A stretch of 30,098 nucleotides of DNA from CAYGZL01 sp964354345 (GTDB taxonomy: Bacteria > Chloroflexota > Anaerolineae > Anaerolineales > UBA4823), in contig CAYGZL010000154.1 in the NCBI GenBank assembly GCA_964354345.1, forward strand, positions 1 through 30,098, read 5' to 3'. Below the pieces are notes generated by a model. That model was not told the origin of the DNA, ran no database searches, and was given only the letters and a program-made list of their open reading frames with translations. The translations under genes and the position numbers were made by a program. Positions 1 to 7,417 of the stretch are shown in pieces; the stretch's first letter is position 1; the number at the start of each line of letters is the position of its first letter.

Positions 1-342
1 GCTAGAATTATCGACCTGGTTAACGGCTACAAACCCCTGTTGGAATAATCCTCCAGGGGCAATTTGAATACCGGCGGTCTGCTCATCTCCATCGATCACT
101 TCCAACAAATTGGGATCGAAACGAAGATGAAGCTCAAGACCATATAAGTCAACAACCTCATCCACCTTAATCGCAATCGCGCCCTGCTCGCCTGGCTTAA
201 GGCTTAACGAGGGCGGATCTAGTTGCATGATTGTTGCAGAATTTGCGTGGGTGGGAAGGGAGCTGTTGTGGGCAGTAATCAGCCAACACAACTGGATAAA
301 TAAAAGGGTATACCTTAATTTCTTTGAACCATTTCCCCTCAA
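1..342 (-). CDS. Secreted cohesin-domain protein, N-terminal part (cut by window edge)
   Basis: The minus-strand frame is open from a TTG at 340-342 to the window edge, giving 114 residues. I chose TTG because a GGAGG lies 5 nt upstream and no ATG fits a signal sequence. Residues 1-34 look like a signal peptide: basic KKLR, then a hydrophobic stretch (TLLFIQLCWLI) and a small-residue end around THANSA. From about residue 45 the sequence reads like a cohesin domain, with LSLKPGEQGAI, then YGLELHLRFDPNLLEV and DGD, then a G-x-F segment near residues 98-104. Cohesin-like domains bind dockerins in cellulosomes but are also common in bacterial surface proteins with no cellulosome. The partner is unknown, and the C-terminal part is missing. 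Confidence 0.75.
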   Translation of the reverse strand, partial: MRGNGSKKLRYTLLFIQLCWLITAHNSSLPTHANSATIMQLDPPSLSLKPGEQGAIAIKVDEVVDLYGLELHLRFDPNLLEVIDGDEQTAGIQIAPGGLFQQGFVAVNQVDNSS

Positions 343-459
343 CCAATCCTCCCTCTTCCTTCTATAAGATGTTAAAAGTAACTAATTACAGAAATATTAT
401 CCCGGTATTCTATATTATCTGTATATTAAGGCGGTTTTTATAAGCCCAATACCGATCAG

Positions 460-488
460 ATTATGCTATGAAAGTCTATAATTGTCAA
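460..488 (-). promoter_or_regulatory. Sigma70-type promoter for the cohesin-domain gene
   Basis: On the minus strand TTGACA (483-488) is followed by a 17-bp spacer and CATAAT (460-465). The -35 is perfect and the -10 has one mismatch. Transcription would begin near 453 and give a leader of about 110 nt before the TTG start. The surrounding 360-490 stretch is AT-rich. Confidence 0.6.
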
Positions 489-635
489 GGTGAATGCCTG
501 AGCAATGAAACCTTATTGTGTCTGACAATATTTGTGGAAACTATTCCCGGGTAAACAGGCAAGCCTCGCCGGAACATAGAGGGTTGGATTAATCTGCAGG
601 ACACGCCTCGACCAACAAACCGGTCAATATGAGTA

Positions 636-672
636 ATCCCCCCTTACCCAAGATAGTAACGTAAGGGGGGAT
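636..672 (-). terminator. Hairpin downstream of the GH31 gene
   Basis: A perfect 12-bp inverted repeat (636-647 with 661-672, six consecutive G-C pairs) surrounds a 13-nt loop. It starts about 40 nt past the GH31 stop codon, at the end of the sugar operon. No clear U-tract follows on the minus strand, so it may be an mRNA 3'-end stabiliser rather than a strong intrinsic terminator. Confidence 0.5.
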
Positions 673-714
673 ATCGATCATACAGAAAAATCCCGGTCTC
701 TCCCTGCTCAGGTC

Positions 715-2703
715 TTATCCCAGGATCGGCAGGGTCGCCTCTCCTCTCAAATAAAGCGGGATTTGATCCAAAGGCGCCTCGGCCTGGATTGTCTGCCCTC
801 CCGGATATACCTGACCCGTCCAGGCGTCTTTCCAGTCCGTCCCCGCCGGCAGGTACACCGTACGGCTGGTCGCTCCCTCGAAGGTCACCGGGGCAACCAG
901 CAAATCGGGGCCGAACATGAATTGATCTTCTACGTGATAGCTGGCAGCATCCTCCGGGAAATCGAAAAACAAAGGACGCATCGGCGGAGCACCCGTCTCA
1001 CTTGCCGCACGCATCTGTTCCATGATGTACGGGCGCAGTCGCTCGCGCAGGAACAAGAATTTCTTAAGAATTTCGTAGACATCTTCCCCGTACGACCAGA
1101 CCTCGTTCGGACCGCCTTGCAGGGTTGGCGTCCAGGTATAGGGCATCCGGAAGCCATGCAGGCGGAACAGCGGGCAGAACGCGCCGTACTCGAACCAACG
1201 CACCAGCAGCTCGCGGAACTTGGGGCTATCGGGGTCGCCGTAAAAGAAACCACCGATATCGGTCGTCCACCAGGGGATGCCGCTCAGGCCCATGTTCAAT
1301 CCCGCACGCACCTGGATGCGCAGCTCTTCGAAGGTCGAGTCAATGTCACCTGACCAGGCTGCCGCGCCATACCGCTGGCTGCCAGCCCAGGCGCAGCGGC
1401 ACAGGTTGATGATGTCGGTTTCACCCTCCGCCTTCATCCCGTCGTAAAATCCCTTTGCATACATCATCGGATAAAGGTTGGCCACCGCCAACCCGCTTCC
1501 AAGGTGATAGCGCAGAATATCGGGGTGCATCGGCCACATATCTGGCTCGGCTTCATCCAGCCAGAAGACCTTAATTCCGTAGCGGTAGTAGCTCTCGCGC
1601 GCCTTCTCCCAGACGAACTGGCGCGCCTCCGGATTGGTTGTATCGTAGAAGTGGAGCTGCACCGGGCCAGCCGGACGGTTATCCACGAAGGTCATATTGA
1701 CCGAGTGACCCCGGTCATTGCGCACCAATAGCCCTCGCTCCTCCATTTCTTGATAGTACTTCGAGTGTTCACTGACGGTCGGCCAGATGGACACCATCAC
1801 TTTGACGCCCATTTCGTCCAGCTCGCGCAGCATACCCTGCGGATCCGGCCAGTTCTCACGGTCGAACTCCCATTCGCCCTGTACGGTCCAATGGAAAAAG
1901 TCGATCACGATCACCGAGAGTGGCAGACCGCGGCGCTTGTGTTCGCGCGCCACCGCGAGGAGCTGTTCTTGCGTGACATAGCGCAGCTTACACTGCCAGA
2001 AGCCCGAGGCGAACTCGGGCAGCACCGGTGCGTGTCCGGTACCGTCGACATAGTGTTCCATAATTTCTGCCGGGGTATCCCCAGCCGTGACCCAGTAGTC
2101 GATCTGGGGCGTCGCCTGGGCTACCCAGCGGGTTGCGTGGTTGCCCATCTCTACGCGCCCAATCGCCGGGTTATTCCATAAGAAGCCGTAGCCGCGTGTG
2201 GAAAGCACAAAAGGAATCGACGCCCGGGTGTTGAGGTGCATCAATTCAATGACACTGCCCTTGTGATCCAGCCGGCCATGCCGCTGCTGGCCCAATCCAA
2301 AGAACATTTCATCATTTTCAGGCTTAAAGCGCACCTCGATTTTAAACAGCTCGCCCGGAACCGCCTGGTACCAACGCGCAGGAGGCCAACCCGGAAGATC
2401 TCGGGGATGGAGCTCTTCTTCGAGCAGAACCGCACCCGTGATGGTGTTAATGAAGCGCAAATGCCCATCCTGGAGCAGCTCTGCGGCAATCTTACCGTTG
2501 CGGATCACTGCTTTATCATCGCTGATTTGGATGTGTGCGTCACTGGGCACGGGGTCGATCAAAGCGCCAGGCAGATCCATCTGGATCTTTGGCCCGACCG
2601 CTGCGCGCAGGCGGAGGCTGTCGCGACCCCATGGCTCAATCATCAGTTTTTCGTACTTCAGCTCCCACAGGAGTGCATTCCCCTGTTGCCGGAAACCTTT
2701 CAT
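715..2703 (-). CDS. Glycoside hydrolase family 31, alpha-xylosidase/alpha-glucosidase type
   Basis: A 662-residue retaining alpha-glycosidase. The N-terminal beta-sandwich (about 1-235) has the family-typical FFGLGQQRHGRLDHKG segment. The barrel begins near residue 240 and carries the nucleophile Asp383 in FWLDEAEPD and the probable acid/base Asp453 in AWSGDI, followed by GLSGIPWWTTDIGGF. The WLDEAEP form resembles the alpha-xylosidase-like branch more than classical maltase-type enzymes, but substrate cannot be fixed from sequence. The start at 2703 is preferred over an ATG at 2754 because AGGAG lies 8 nt upstream of it and the upstream residues look like translated ribosome-binding site. 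There is no signal peptide, so it probably cleaves imported oligosaccharides in the cytoplasm. It is the last gene of the operon, 31 nt after the methyltransferase-like gene. Confidence 0.9.
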   Translation of the reverse strand: MKGFRQQGNALLWELKYEKLMIEPWGRDSLRLRAAVGPKIQMDLPGALIDPVPSDAHIQISDDKAVIRNGKIAAELLQDGHLRFINTITGAVLLEEELHPRDLPGWPPARWYQAVPGELFKIEVRFKPENDEMFFGLGQQRHGRLDHKGSVIELMHLNTRASIPFVLSTRGYGFLWNNPAIGRVEMGNHATRWVAQATPQIDYWVTAGDTPAEIMEHYVDGTGHAPVLPEFASGFWQCKLRYVTQEQLLAVAREHKRRGLPLSVIVIDFFHWTVQGEWEFDRENWPDPQGMLRELDEMGVKVMVSIWPTVSEHSKYYQEMEERGLLVRNDRGHSVNMTFVDNRPAGPVQLHFYDTTNPEARQFVWEKARESYYRYGIKVFWLDEAEPDMWPMHPDILRYHLGSGLAVANLYPMMYAKGFYDGMKAEGETDIINLCRCAWAGSQRYGAAAWSGDIDSTFEELRIQVRAGLNMGLSGIPWWTTDIGGFFYGDPDSPKFRELLVRWFEYGAFCPLFRLHGFRMPYTWTPTLQGGPNEVWSYGEDVYEILKKFLFLRERLRPYIMEQMRAASETGAPPMRPLFFDFPEDAASYHVEDQFMFGPDLLVAPVTFEGATSRTVYLPAGTDWKDAWTGQVYPGGQTIQAEAPLDQIPLYLRGEATLPILG

Positions 2704-2734
2704 TTCGATTGCTCCTTTTTTTACTAAACCTGGT

Positions 2735-3865
2735 TCATTCTGGTAATCCTGCACGAACCATTTTTGATATCAACAGAAATTTCTCCCGCGCCACGCCTGG
2801 CGGGCAAGAGTCGCTGTTGGCCAGGATATAGCGCTGCGAGCCCATCTGATCGATTAAATTTTGTACATACGCACGCAGTTGGGACAGATCAAGAGTAACG
2901 AAGTTAACTGGTTCGATGCCACCGATCAGGCCCATCTCCGCGCCAAGCGCCTTACGTGCCTCCCAAAGCTCCACGTTTCCGGTGGGGGGTGGGCTGATTG
3001 ACTCGATCGCGTCGACACATTCCTTTGCCAGCATTGGCAATAAAGCTCTTAAGTGCCCACAGGCGTGGTGGAGCAACAGCTTACCCGCCTGGTGGATCTC
3101 TGCCCCCCAGCGGTTCAGTTCAGGAGCGATATAACGCCCGAAAAGCGCAGGCGAGATATTGGTCGTCGAAGTGTCTTCCCACGAAATAAATGCTTGAGCG
3201 GGTGAGTCAATAGAAATCCGCACCGCTTCCAACGCTTTTCCCGACATGACTGTCAGCGTCTCCTCCACCTCTTCTGGATAATCCGCCAGGTCAAAGATCA
3301 ATTGTTCAGTGCCGACATAATGTTCCAGCAAAGCCTGGAAAGGCGTCTTCAAGAAGGGGGAAATCAATGGCACGGACAGACCATCTTCGCCGACCTGTTC
3401 GATTTCCTGCTGGACGGCAGCATAATCTGGGCGGATGACCATGCGCTCTACGATATAGCGCAGAATCTTATAGTCTTCGCGGCGCTTGACCGGATGTTCC
3501 ACCATGAAGCGCGTGTTGCCATCCGGGCTGTGCTGAGCCGTACTGACCAGCCTGCCCACCGGGGTGATGAACTCGTTCTGCCACAGGCCGCCTTTTTCCT
3601 GGCGGTGGAACTCCACGTTTGGGATCGGCTGCGTGAAGCTGGCGTACTGGCTGATGCCCTGTACATCCGAGCAGGTGAACGCGGTGACAAAGCCGCGCAG
3701 CAAGGCGTCTGCGCCGAGTTCACGCAGAAAGGCAATTTGCCCGCGCTCCTGCAACGCTTTAGGCTGGTAGTCCCACCAATAGGCCAGGAAGGGGCTCCAG
3801 GGCAGGCGGTCGACCTCTTGACCGCGCAAGGCCGCGAGCAGGCGCTCGCGTGAAGTCATTTCCAT
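2735..3865 (-). CDS. URO-D superfamily protein, MtaA/MtbA-like zinc methyltransferase type
   Basis: A 376-residue TIM-barrel protein of the uroporphyrinogen decarboxylase superfamily. It opens with SRERLLAALRGQEVDRLPWSP, typical of the non-haem members. Residues 266-271 read HHACGH and Cys354 lies in SDSCPPG. His267, Cys269 and Cys354 match the H-x-C...C zinc site of corrinoid-dependent methyltransferases such as MtaA and MtbA. The gene lies between a sugar importer and a GH31 enzyme, 4 nt after the permease stop, so it is probably translationally coupled. Methyl or other alkyl transfer on a sugar-derived compound is inference; no corrinoid protein is encoded nearby. The start may be either Met1 or Met3. 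Confidence 0.8.
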   Translation of the reverse strand: MEMTSRERLLAALRGQEVDRLPWSPFLAYWWDYQPKALQERGQIAFLRELGADALLRGFVTAFTCSDVQGISQYASFTQPIPNVEFHRQEKGGLWQNEFITPVGRLVSTAQHSPDGNTRFMVEHPVKRREDYKILRYIVERMVIRPDYAAVQQEIEQVGEDGLSVPLISPFLKTPFQALLEHYVGTEQLIFDLADYPEEVEETLTVMSGKALEAVRISIDSPAQAFISWEDTSTTNISPALFGRYIAPELNRWGAEIHQAGKLLLHHACGHLRALLPMLAKECVDAIESISPPPTGNVELWEARKALGAEMGLIGGIEPVNFVTLDLSQLRAYVQNLIDQMGSQRYILANSDSCPPGVAREKFLLISKMVRAGLPE

Positions 3866-3869
3866 AAAT

Positions 3870-4889
3870 TTAGTAGCGGAAGCGACCCTGGTTGAAGCGG
3901 TGGCTGATTAGCGAGAGGATAATGATCAATCCGTTGAAGAACTGGGTAAAATAGCCGGTCAGGCCGGAACCGATGATGCCGGTCTGGATAAAACCAACAC
4001 TGAAAGCCCCGATGACTCCGCCGACGACCGTACCGACGCCGCCCCAGGTGGGAGTGCCGCCCACATAAACGGCTGCCAGCACAGGCAGCAGGAGGCCGTC
4101 GCCGGTGGTCGGGTAAAAGGTAGCGTTGATCAGGGTGGAAAAGAGGCCCGCCATGGCGGCGGCGAGACCCATGTACACGAAGGTAGTCGTCTTCACCCGG
4201 TCGACATTAATGCCCATTTCTCTGGCGCTGTCCTGGTTATCGCCAACCACGGCTACCTGGGCGCCGAAGCGATGGCGTGAGAACAGCAGCCAGCCCACCG
4301 CAGCAAACAGGATCCCCCAGATCATCTGGACCGGAAACCCGCTTAGATCGCCCACGAAGAAGTTGAAGAAGGGAGTATCGCGCAACTGGGAAACAGTGAT
4401 GCCGTACCCTTGGAGGCCTATGTAGATCAATCCACGCAGCAGGAAATTCATGCCAAGCGTCGCCACCAGCGAAGACAGTCTCACCCGGGTGATCAGAAAG
4501 CCATTGATCAGGCCTGCGGCAGCGCCGACCACCAGCGCGGCCAGCACGCACAACATGGGGGGTAAGTTTGCGCGGATGCCTGCCGCGAAGGCCCAGGCGC
4601 AGATGCCCACGACCGAGGGGAAAGAAAGATCGATTTCACCAGCCGTGACGATGAATACCAGCGGAACCACCAGAGTGATCGAGATAGGGAGGGATACAAA
4701 AACCGCTTTGTAGATCTGGCTGTTCAGAAAGAGCGGGGGATTGGCAATCACGAAGATAGCGATCAACAATACAAAGAAGACCAACGCGCTCAAAGCTCGG
4801 CGGTTGTTGCGCGCGAATTTAAGTAAATTATTACCTGTCTGCTGAGCGGAGAGAGCCGCTGGTTGGGGAGTTTTTTCAATAGTAGTCAT
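3870..4889 (-). CDS. Sugar ABC transporter permease (RbsC-like, CUT2 family)
   Basis: A 339-residue polytopic membrane protein of the branched-chain/ribose permease family. A cytoplasmic N-terminus of about 35 residues is followed by eight or more hydrophobic segments. The RbsC-type signatures VTAGEIDLSFPSVVG (about 82-96) and the LINGFLITRVRLSSLVATLGM loop are visible. The second half carries GDNQDSAREMGINV, the usual ATPase-contact loop of this family. The gene starts 9 nt after the ATPase stop, with GAGGG upstream. A single permease gene suggests a homodimeric channel. Confidence 0.9.
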   Translation of the reverse strand: MTTIEKTPQPAALSAQQTGNNLLKFARNNRRALSALVFFVLLIAIFVIANPPLFLNSQIYKAVFVSLPISITLVVPLVFIVTAGEIDLSFPSVVGICAWAFAAGIRANLPPMLCVLAALVVGAAAGLINGFLITRVRLSSLVATLGMNFLLRGLIYIGLQGYGITVSQLRDTPFFNFFVGDLSGFPVQMIWGILFAAVGWLLFSRHRFGAQVAVVGDNQDSAREMGINVDRVKTTTFVYMGLAAAMAGLFSTLINATFYPTTGDGLLLPVLAAVYVGGTPTWGGVGTVVGGVIGAFSVGFIQTGIIGSGLTGYFTQFFNGLIIILSLISHRFNQGRFRY

Positions 4890-4898
4890 GGTTACCCT

Positions 4899-5672
4899 CT
4901 AGCCTCCATTTTCGACCTGCTCAGCATGCCCGCTGCGGGCGATATCTTGCATACTTTTTACGAGCTCGTCGGCAGTGACCTGCGACTTGTCGGTTTCCAA
5001 CAATACCAGCCCGCGATCCAGCACCACAAACCGGTTGGAAATATCGTAGCTGTGGTAAATATTATGACTGATGAACACGCACGAAGCGCCCCCATCCCTG
5101 GCATGCGCCACAAAGTTGAACACCTTCTCCGATTCGGTCAGCGAAAGGGCTGTGGTGGGCTCGTCGAGGATGATCAGCCCGGCTTTGAAGTGCAGCGCCC
5201 TGGCGATGGCCACGCCCTGGCGCTCGCCGCCGGAAAGGGTGAAGACAACCGAGTCTGGGGAAAAGACATGCGAGGTGAATCCCATGTTGCGCATCAGTTC
5301 TTCGGCTTCTTTACGCTCTTTTCTAAGGTCCAGGAAACCGAGAAAACCAGACTTTTCACGACCCATGAAAATATTGCGGGTGATCGACTGTTGTTCCGCC
5401 AGCGCACGATCCTGGTATACCGTCTCGATCCCACATTCACGGGCGATATTCACGTTCCACTTCTTCATCAACTGGCCGCGCACGTAAATCTCACCCGAAT
5501 CCGGCGCGTGAACCCCGGAGATAATTTTGATCAGCGTCGATTTACCTGCGCCATTATCGCCGAGCAGCCCCAGTACCTCGTAGTCGTTAACGTGCAGATT
5601 AACTCCCGACAGCGCTAAAACGCTCCCAAAGCTCTTTGAGATATTCCTGAGTTCTATAATTGGTTCATTCAA
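4899..5672 (-). CDS. Sugar ABC transporter ATP-binding protein, single domain
   Basis: A 257-residue ABC ATPase with Walker A GDNGAGKST (about 38-46), signature LSGGERQG, Walker B LIILDEPTTALS and the switch histidine in FISHN. RbsA-type CUT2 ATPases usually have two fused domains (~500 residues). This one has a single domain, like the FrcA type, so it must dimerise. GGAGG lies 10 nt upstream of the ATG. It is followed directly by its permease and preceded by the binding-protein gene, with a hairpin between those two. Confidence 0.9.
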   Translation of the reverse strand: MNEPIIELRNISKSFGSVLALSGVNLHVNDYEVLGLLGDNGAGKSTLIKIISGVHAPDSGEIYVRGQLMKKWNVNIARECGIETVYQDRALAEQQSITRNIFMGREKSGFLGFLDLRKERKEAEELMRNMGFTSHVFSPDSVVFTLSGGERQGVAIARALHFKAGLIILDEPTTALSLTESEKVFNFVAHARDGGASCVFISHNIYHSYDISNRFVVLDRGLVLLETDKSQVTADELVKSMQDIARSGHAEQVENGG

Positions 5673-5740
5673 GGCGGACCTCCAGAACGGATATTCTGTA
5701 AGTTTACAGTAACGTTGCTCCCGTTCCTTCTCCCATTTTT

Positions 5741-5772
5741 ATCCCACCCTGGACGGTCGTCCAGGGTGGGAT
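5741..5772 (-). promoter_or_regulatory. Intercistronic hairpin between the binding-protein and ATPase genes
   Basis: A perfect inverted repeat with 15-nt arms (5741-5755 and 5758-5772) and a 2-nt centre, so the real loop will be slightly larger. It lies 50 nt after the binding-protein stop and 69 nt before the ATPase start. No T-tract follows on the minus strand. Its position suits an mRNA stabiliser or partial terminator that keeps the binding protein in excess of the membrane parts, a common arrangement in binding-protein operons. Confidence 0.7.
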
Positions 5773-5821
5773 CATAGGAGAGGGAAGCGGTTGGGTGAGG
5801 GCCTATCCGCAATATCGAATA

Positions 5822-6823
5822 TTAACGGATGCCTTTGTTTGCCAGATCCGCTACGGCCTGGTAGTTCTTGGTGTCCACGAAACCGGCGCCGGTATCCAGG
5901 TTCATTGGGCCCATGCCGTATACCTTGGTCATGCATAAACTCAAGATGGGCATGTAACCCTGCAGGTACGGCTGCTGGTCGGAGGTCAGCTGAGCGTAAC
6001 CCTTCTTAAAGGCGTCGATCACCTGGGGGCTGGTGTCATAACCGATGGCGAGGATCTCGCCCGGTTTCTTATTCATGGCATCAAAGTAGGTGGGGGTTGC
6101 ACCGAGCAGCTGTCCGCCCGGGAAGACGACGATCTTGATGGCGGGGTCCTTCAAGACGGCAGCGGTAATTGTACCGGTGCCCAGGTTCGGGTCGCTTGAC
6201 CATTCGGGGAGCGCCCTGACACGCTCGACGACCAGACCCCCATCTTCAAAGGCCTTGGCAGTGCCCTCTTCGCGCAGGAAACGGCCCGGGTCACCCCAGG
6301 CGCCCAGCACGAGGGCATGGTCGCCAGATTTCAAACCAAACTGGCGAATGGCTTCCACGCCCAGAGCATAACCCTGCGGGGTGAGCTGTGCACCGACGTA
6401 GCCACCGCCAAACTTGGCGCGCACCTTCGGGACATCTACGTTCTGGTACATCATCAAGATGCCAGCCTTGGAGGCCTCTTCAGCGATCGGCATCACTGCA
6501 TCATCACCGGCGTGCCCCATGAAGGCAATCCCATCGGGCTTGGCCGCGATCGCTTCACGCAGTTGGCTGATCATCTTTTCTGTGGCCCAACCGGAGAAGA
6601 TATATTCCACCTTGGCGCCCAGGTCGGCTTCGGCTGCTTTCGCGCCGCGCAGGACGATCGAGGCGAAGGTGTCGCCTTCATCACCGCCGGCGAAGAAACG
6701 GATTGTGACGCCCGAGCACCATTTTGCACCGGTTTCAGTCTTTGTTTCGGCCGCGGTAGATGCGCAGGCTGACAGCATCATGACCATGACCATCAGGATA
6801 GCGAAAAACTTATACAGTTTCAT
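5822..6823 (-). CDS. Sugar-binding lipoprotein of the ABC importer (periplasmic-binding fold, type I)
   Basis: A 333-residue solute-binding protein. It has a lipoprotein signal peptide with lipobox LSAC (Cys20) and then a low-complexity linker. The mature part is of the ribose/rhamnose-binding type: FFAGGDEGDTFASIVLRGAKAAEADLG near the N-terminus, a DGIAFMGHAGD segment, and the C-terminal IGYDTSPQVIDAFKKGYAQLTSDQQPYLQGY that lines the ligand cleft. It is the first gene of the operon, with AGGAG 6 nt from the ATG. The sugar cannot be named. The GH31 enzyme in the operon suggests an alpha-linked oligosaccharide or its breakdown product. Confidence 0.9.
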   Translation of the reverse strand: MKLYKFFAILMVMVMMLSACASTAAETKTETGAKWCSGVTIRFFAGGDEGDTFASIVLRGAKAAEADLGAKVEYIFSGWATEKMISQLREAIAAKPDGIAFMGHAGDDAVMPIAEEASKAGILMMYQNVDVPKVRAKFGGGYVGAQLTPQGYALGVEAIRQFGLKSGDHALVLGAWGDPGRFLREEGTAKAFEDGGLVVERVRALPEWSSDPNLGTGTITAAVLKDPAIKIVVFPGGQLLGATPTYFDAMNKKPGEILAIGYDTSPQVIDAFKKGYAQLTSDQQPYLQGYMPILSLCMTKVYGMGPMNLDTGAGFVDTKNYQAVADLANKGIR

Positions 6824-7183
6824 GCGATTCTCCTAGCTTATTCTCGATTTGGTTCAGGTTCTATACAATTGTTCGATGCGATAAACGGCATCTTTTGGAT
6901 TTGAGCCTAACTTTTATTCTTTATACACCTCCTGTTGCGCGTTAAGCGGTTGTGTCTGCGGATTGCCAGACTTTGATATTAATCTCCTTACAACCGGTAT
7001 CGATAATGCCCTATGCTCTGCCGAAGGGATAATTCGGGTGTAATATAGGATGAACGATTCATAGAATCTTCAATCTGGGAATAATGGGGATTACTCGCAG
7101 CGGACTGGCGAAATGCTAAACCGAAACGATTAAATAGTATCATAACATACTTTCGCTTGTAAATTACTATCTTTCGGGTAAAC
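6824..7183. other. Upstream region of the sugar operon; no supported gene
   Basis: This stretch must hold the promoter of the minus-strand sugar operon. On the minus strand I see TATA-rich hexamers near 6857 and 6920, but no well-spaced -35/-10 pair. A strong AGGAGG near 6930 on the minus strand has no usable start codon behind it. An 81-codon minus-strand frame here shows no coding character. No regulator gene is adjacent. Confidence 0.4.
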
Positions 7184-7297
7184 ATGGTTCTTTTCGAAGC
7201 TGACCTTTGCGGATCTGACTTGTGCGGTGCCAATCTACACGGTGCGAACTTGAGTCACGCTGAGTTCTCAAAAGCCAAACTTACCCTGACTGATTGA
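7184..7297 (+). pseudogene. Pentapeptide-repeat gene fragment
   Basis: This frame reads 37 residues with the A-(D/N)-L-x-G rhythm of pentapeptide repeats: EADLCGSDLCGANLHGANLSHAEFSKAKL, here broken as EADLC, GSDLC, GANLH, GANLS, HAEFS, KAKL. A TAA stop lies seven codons upstream of the ATG, a TGA follows at 7295, and there is no good ribosome-binding site. It is far shorter than functional members, so it is probably a remnant. A very small expressed protein cannot be excluded. Confidence 0.55.
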
Positions 7298-7360
7298 GAA
7301 GGACATCCTAATATAGCACCGACCTGAGTATGGCCTCGTTTGCCGCCACTTATTCATCAT

Positions 7361-7395
7361 GAAAAATCCCCCCATCCCTGGCAGGAAAGGGGGGA
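7361..7395 (-). terminator. Intrinsic terminator of the large secreted protein gene
   Basis: On the minus strand a G/C-rich hairpin (outer stem 7389-7395 with 7367-7373, inner CCTGCCAGG-type pairing) is followed by a run of five T residues (7362-7366). It begins 22 nt after the stop codon of the 1259-aa gene. Confidence 0.75.
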
Positions 7396-7417
7396 CAGGG
7401 AGGTCAGGTCTTCGCAG

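Noticed and set aside
715..2754. GH31 start at 2754
   Set aside because: The extra 17 codons include the translated ribosome-binding site of the internal ATG and overlap the end of the upstream gene.
6988..7233. 81-aa minus-strand protein upstream of the sugar operon
   Set aside because: No ribosome-binding site and no recognisable motif, and its coding strand is antisense to the pentapeptide-repeat remnant.
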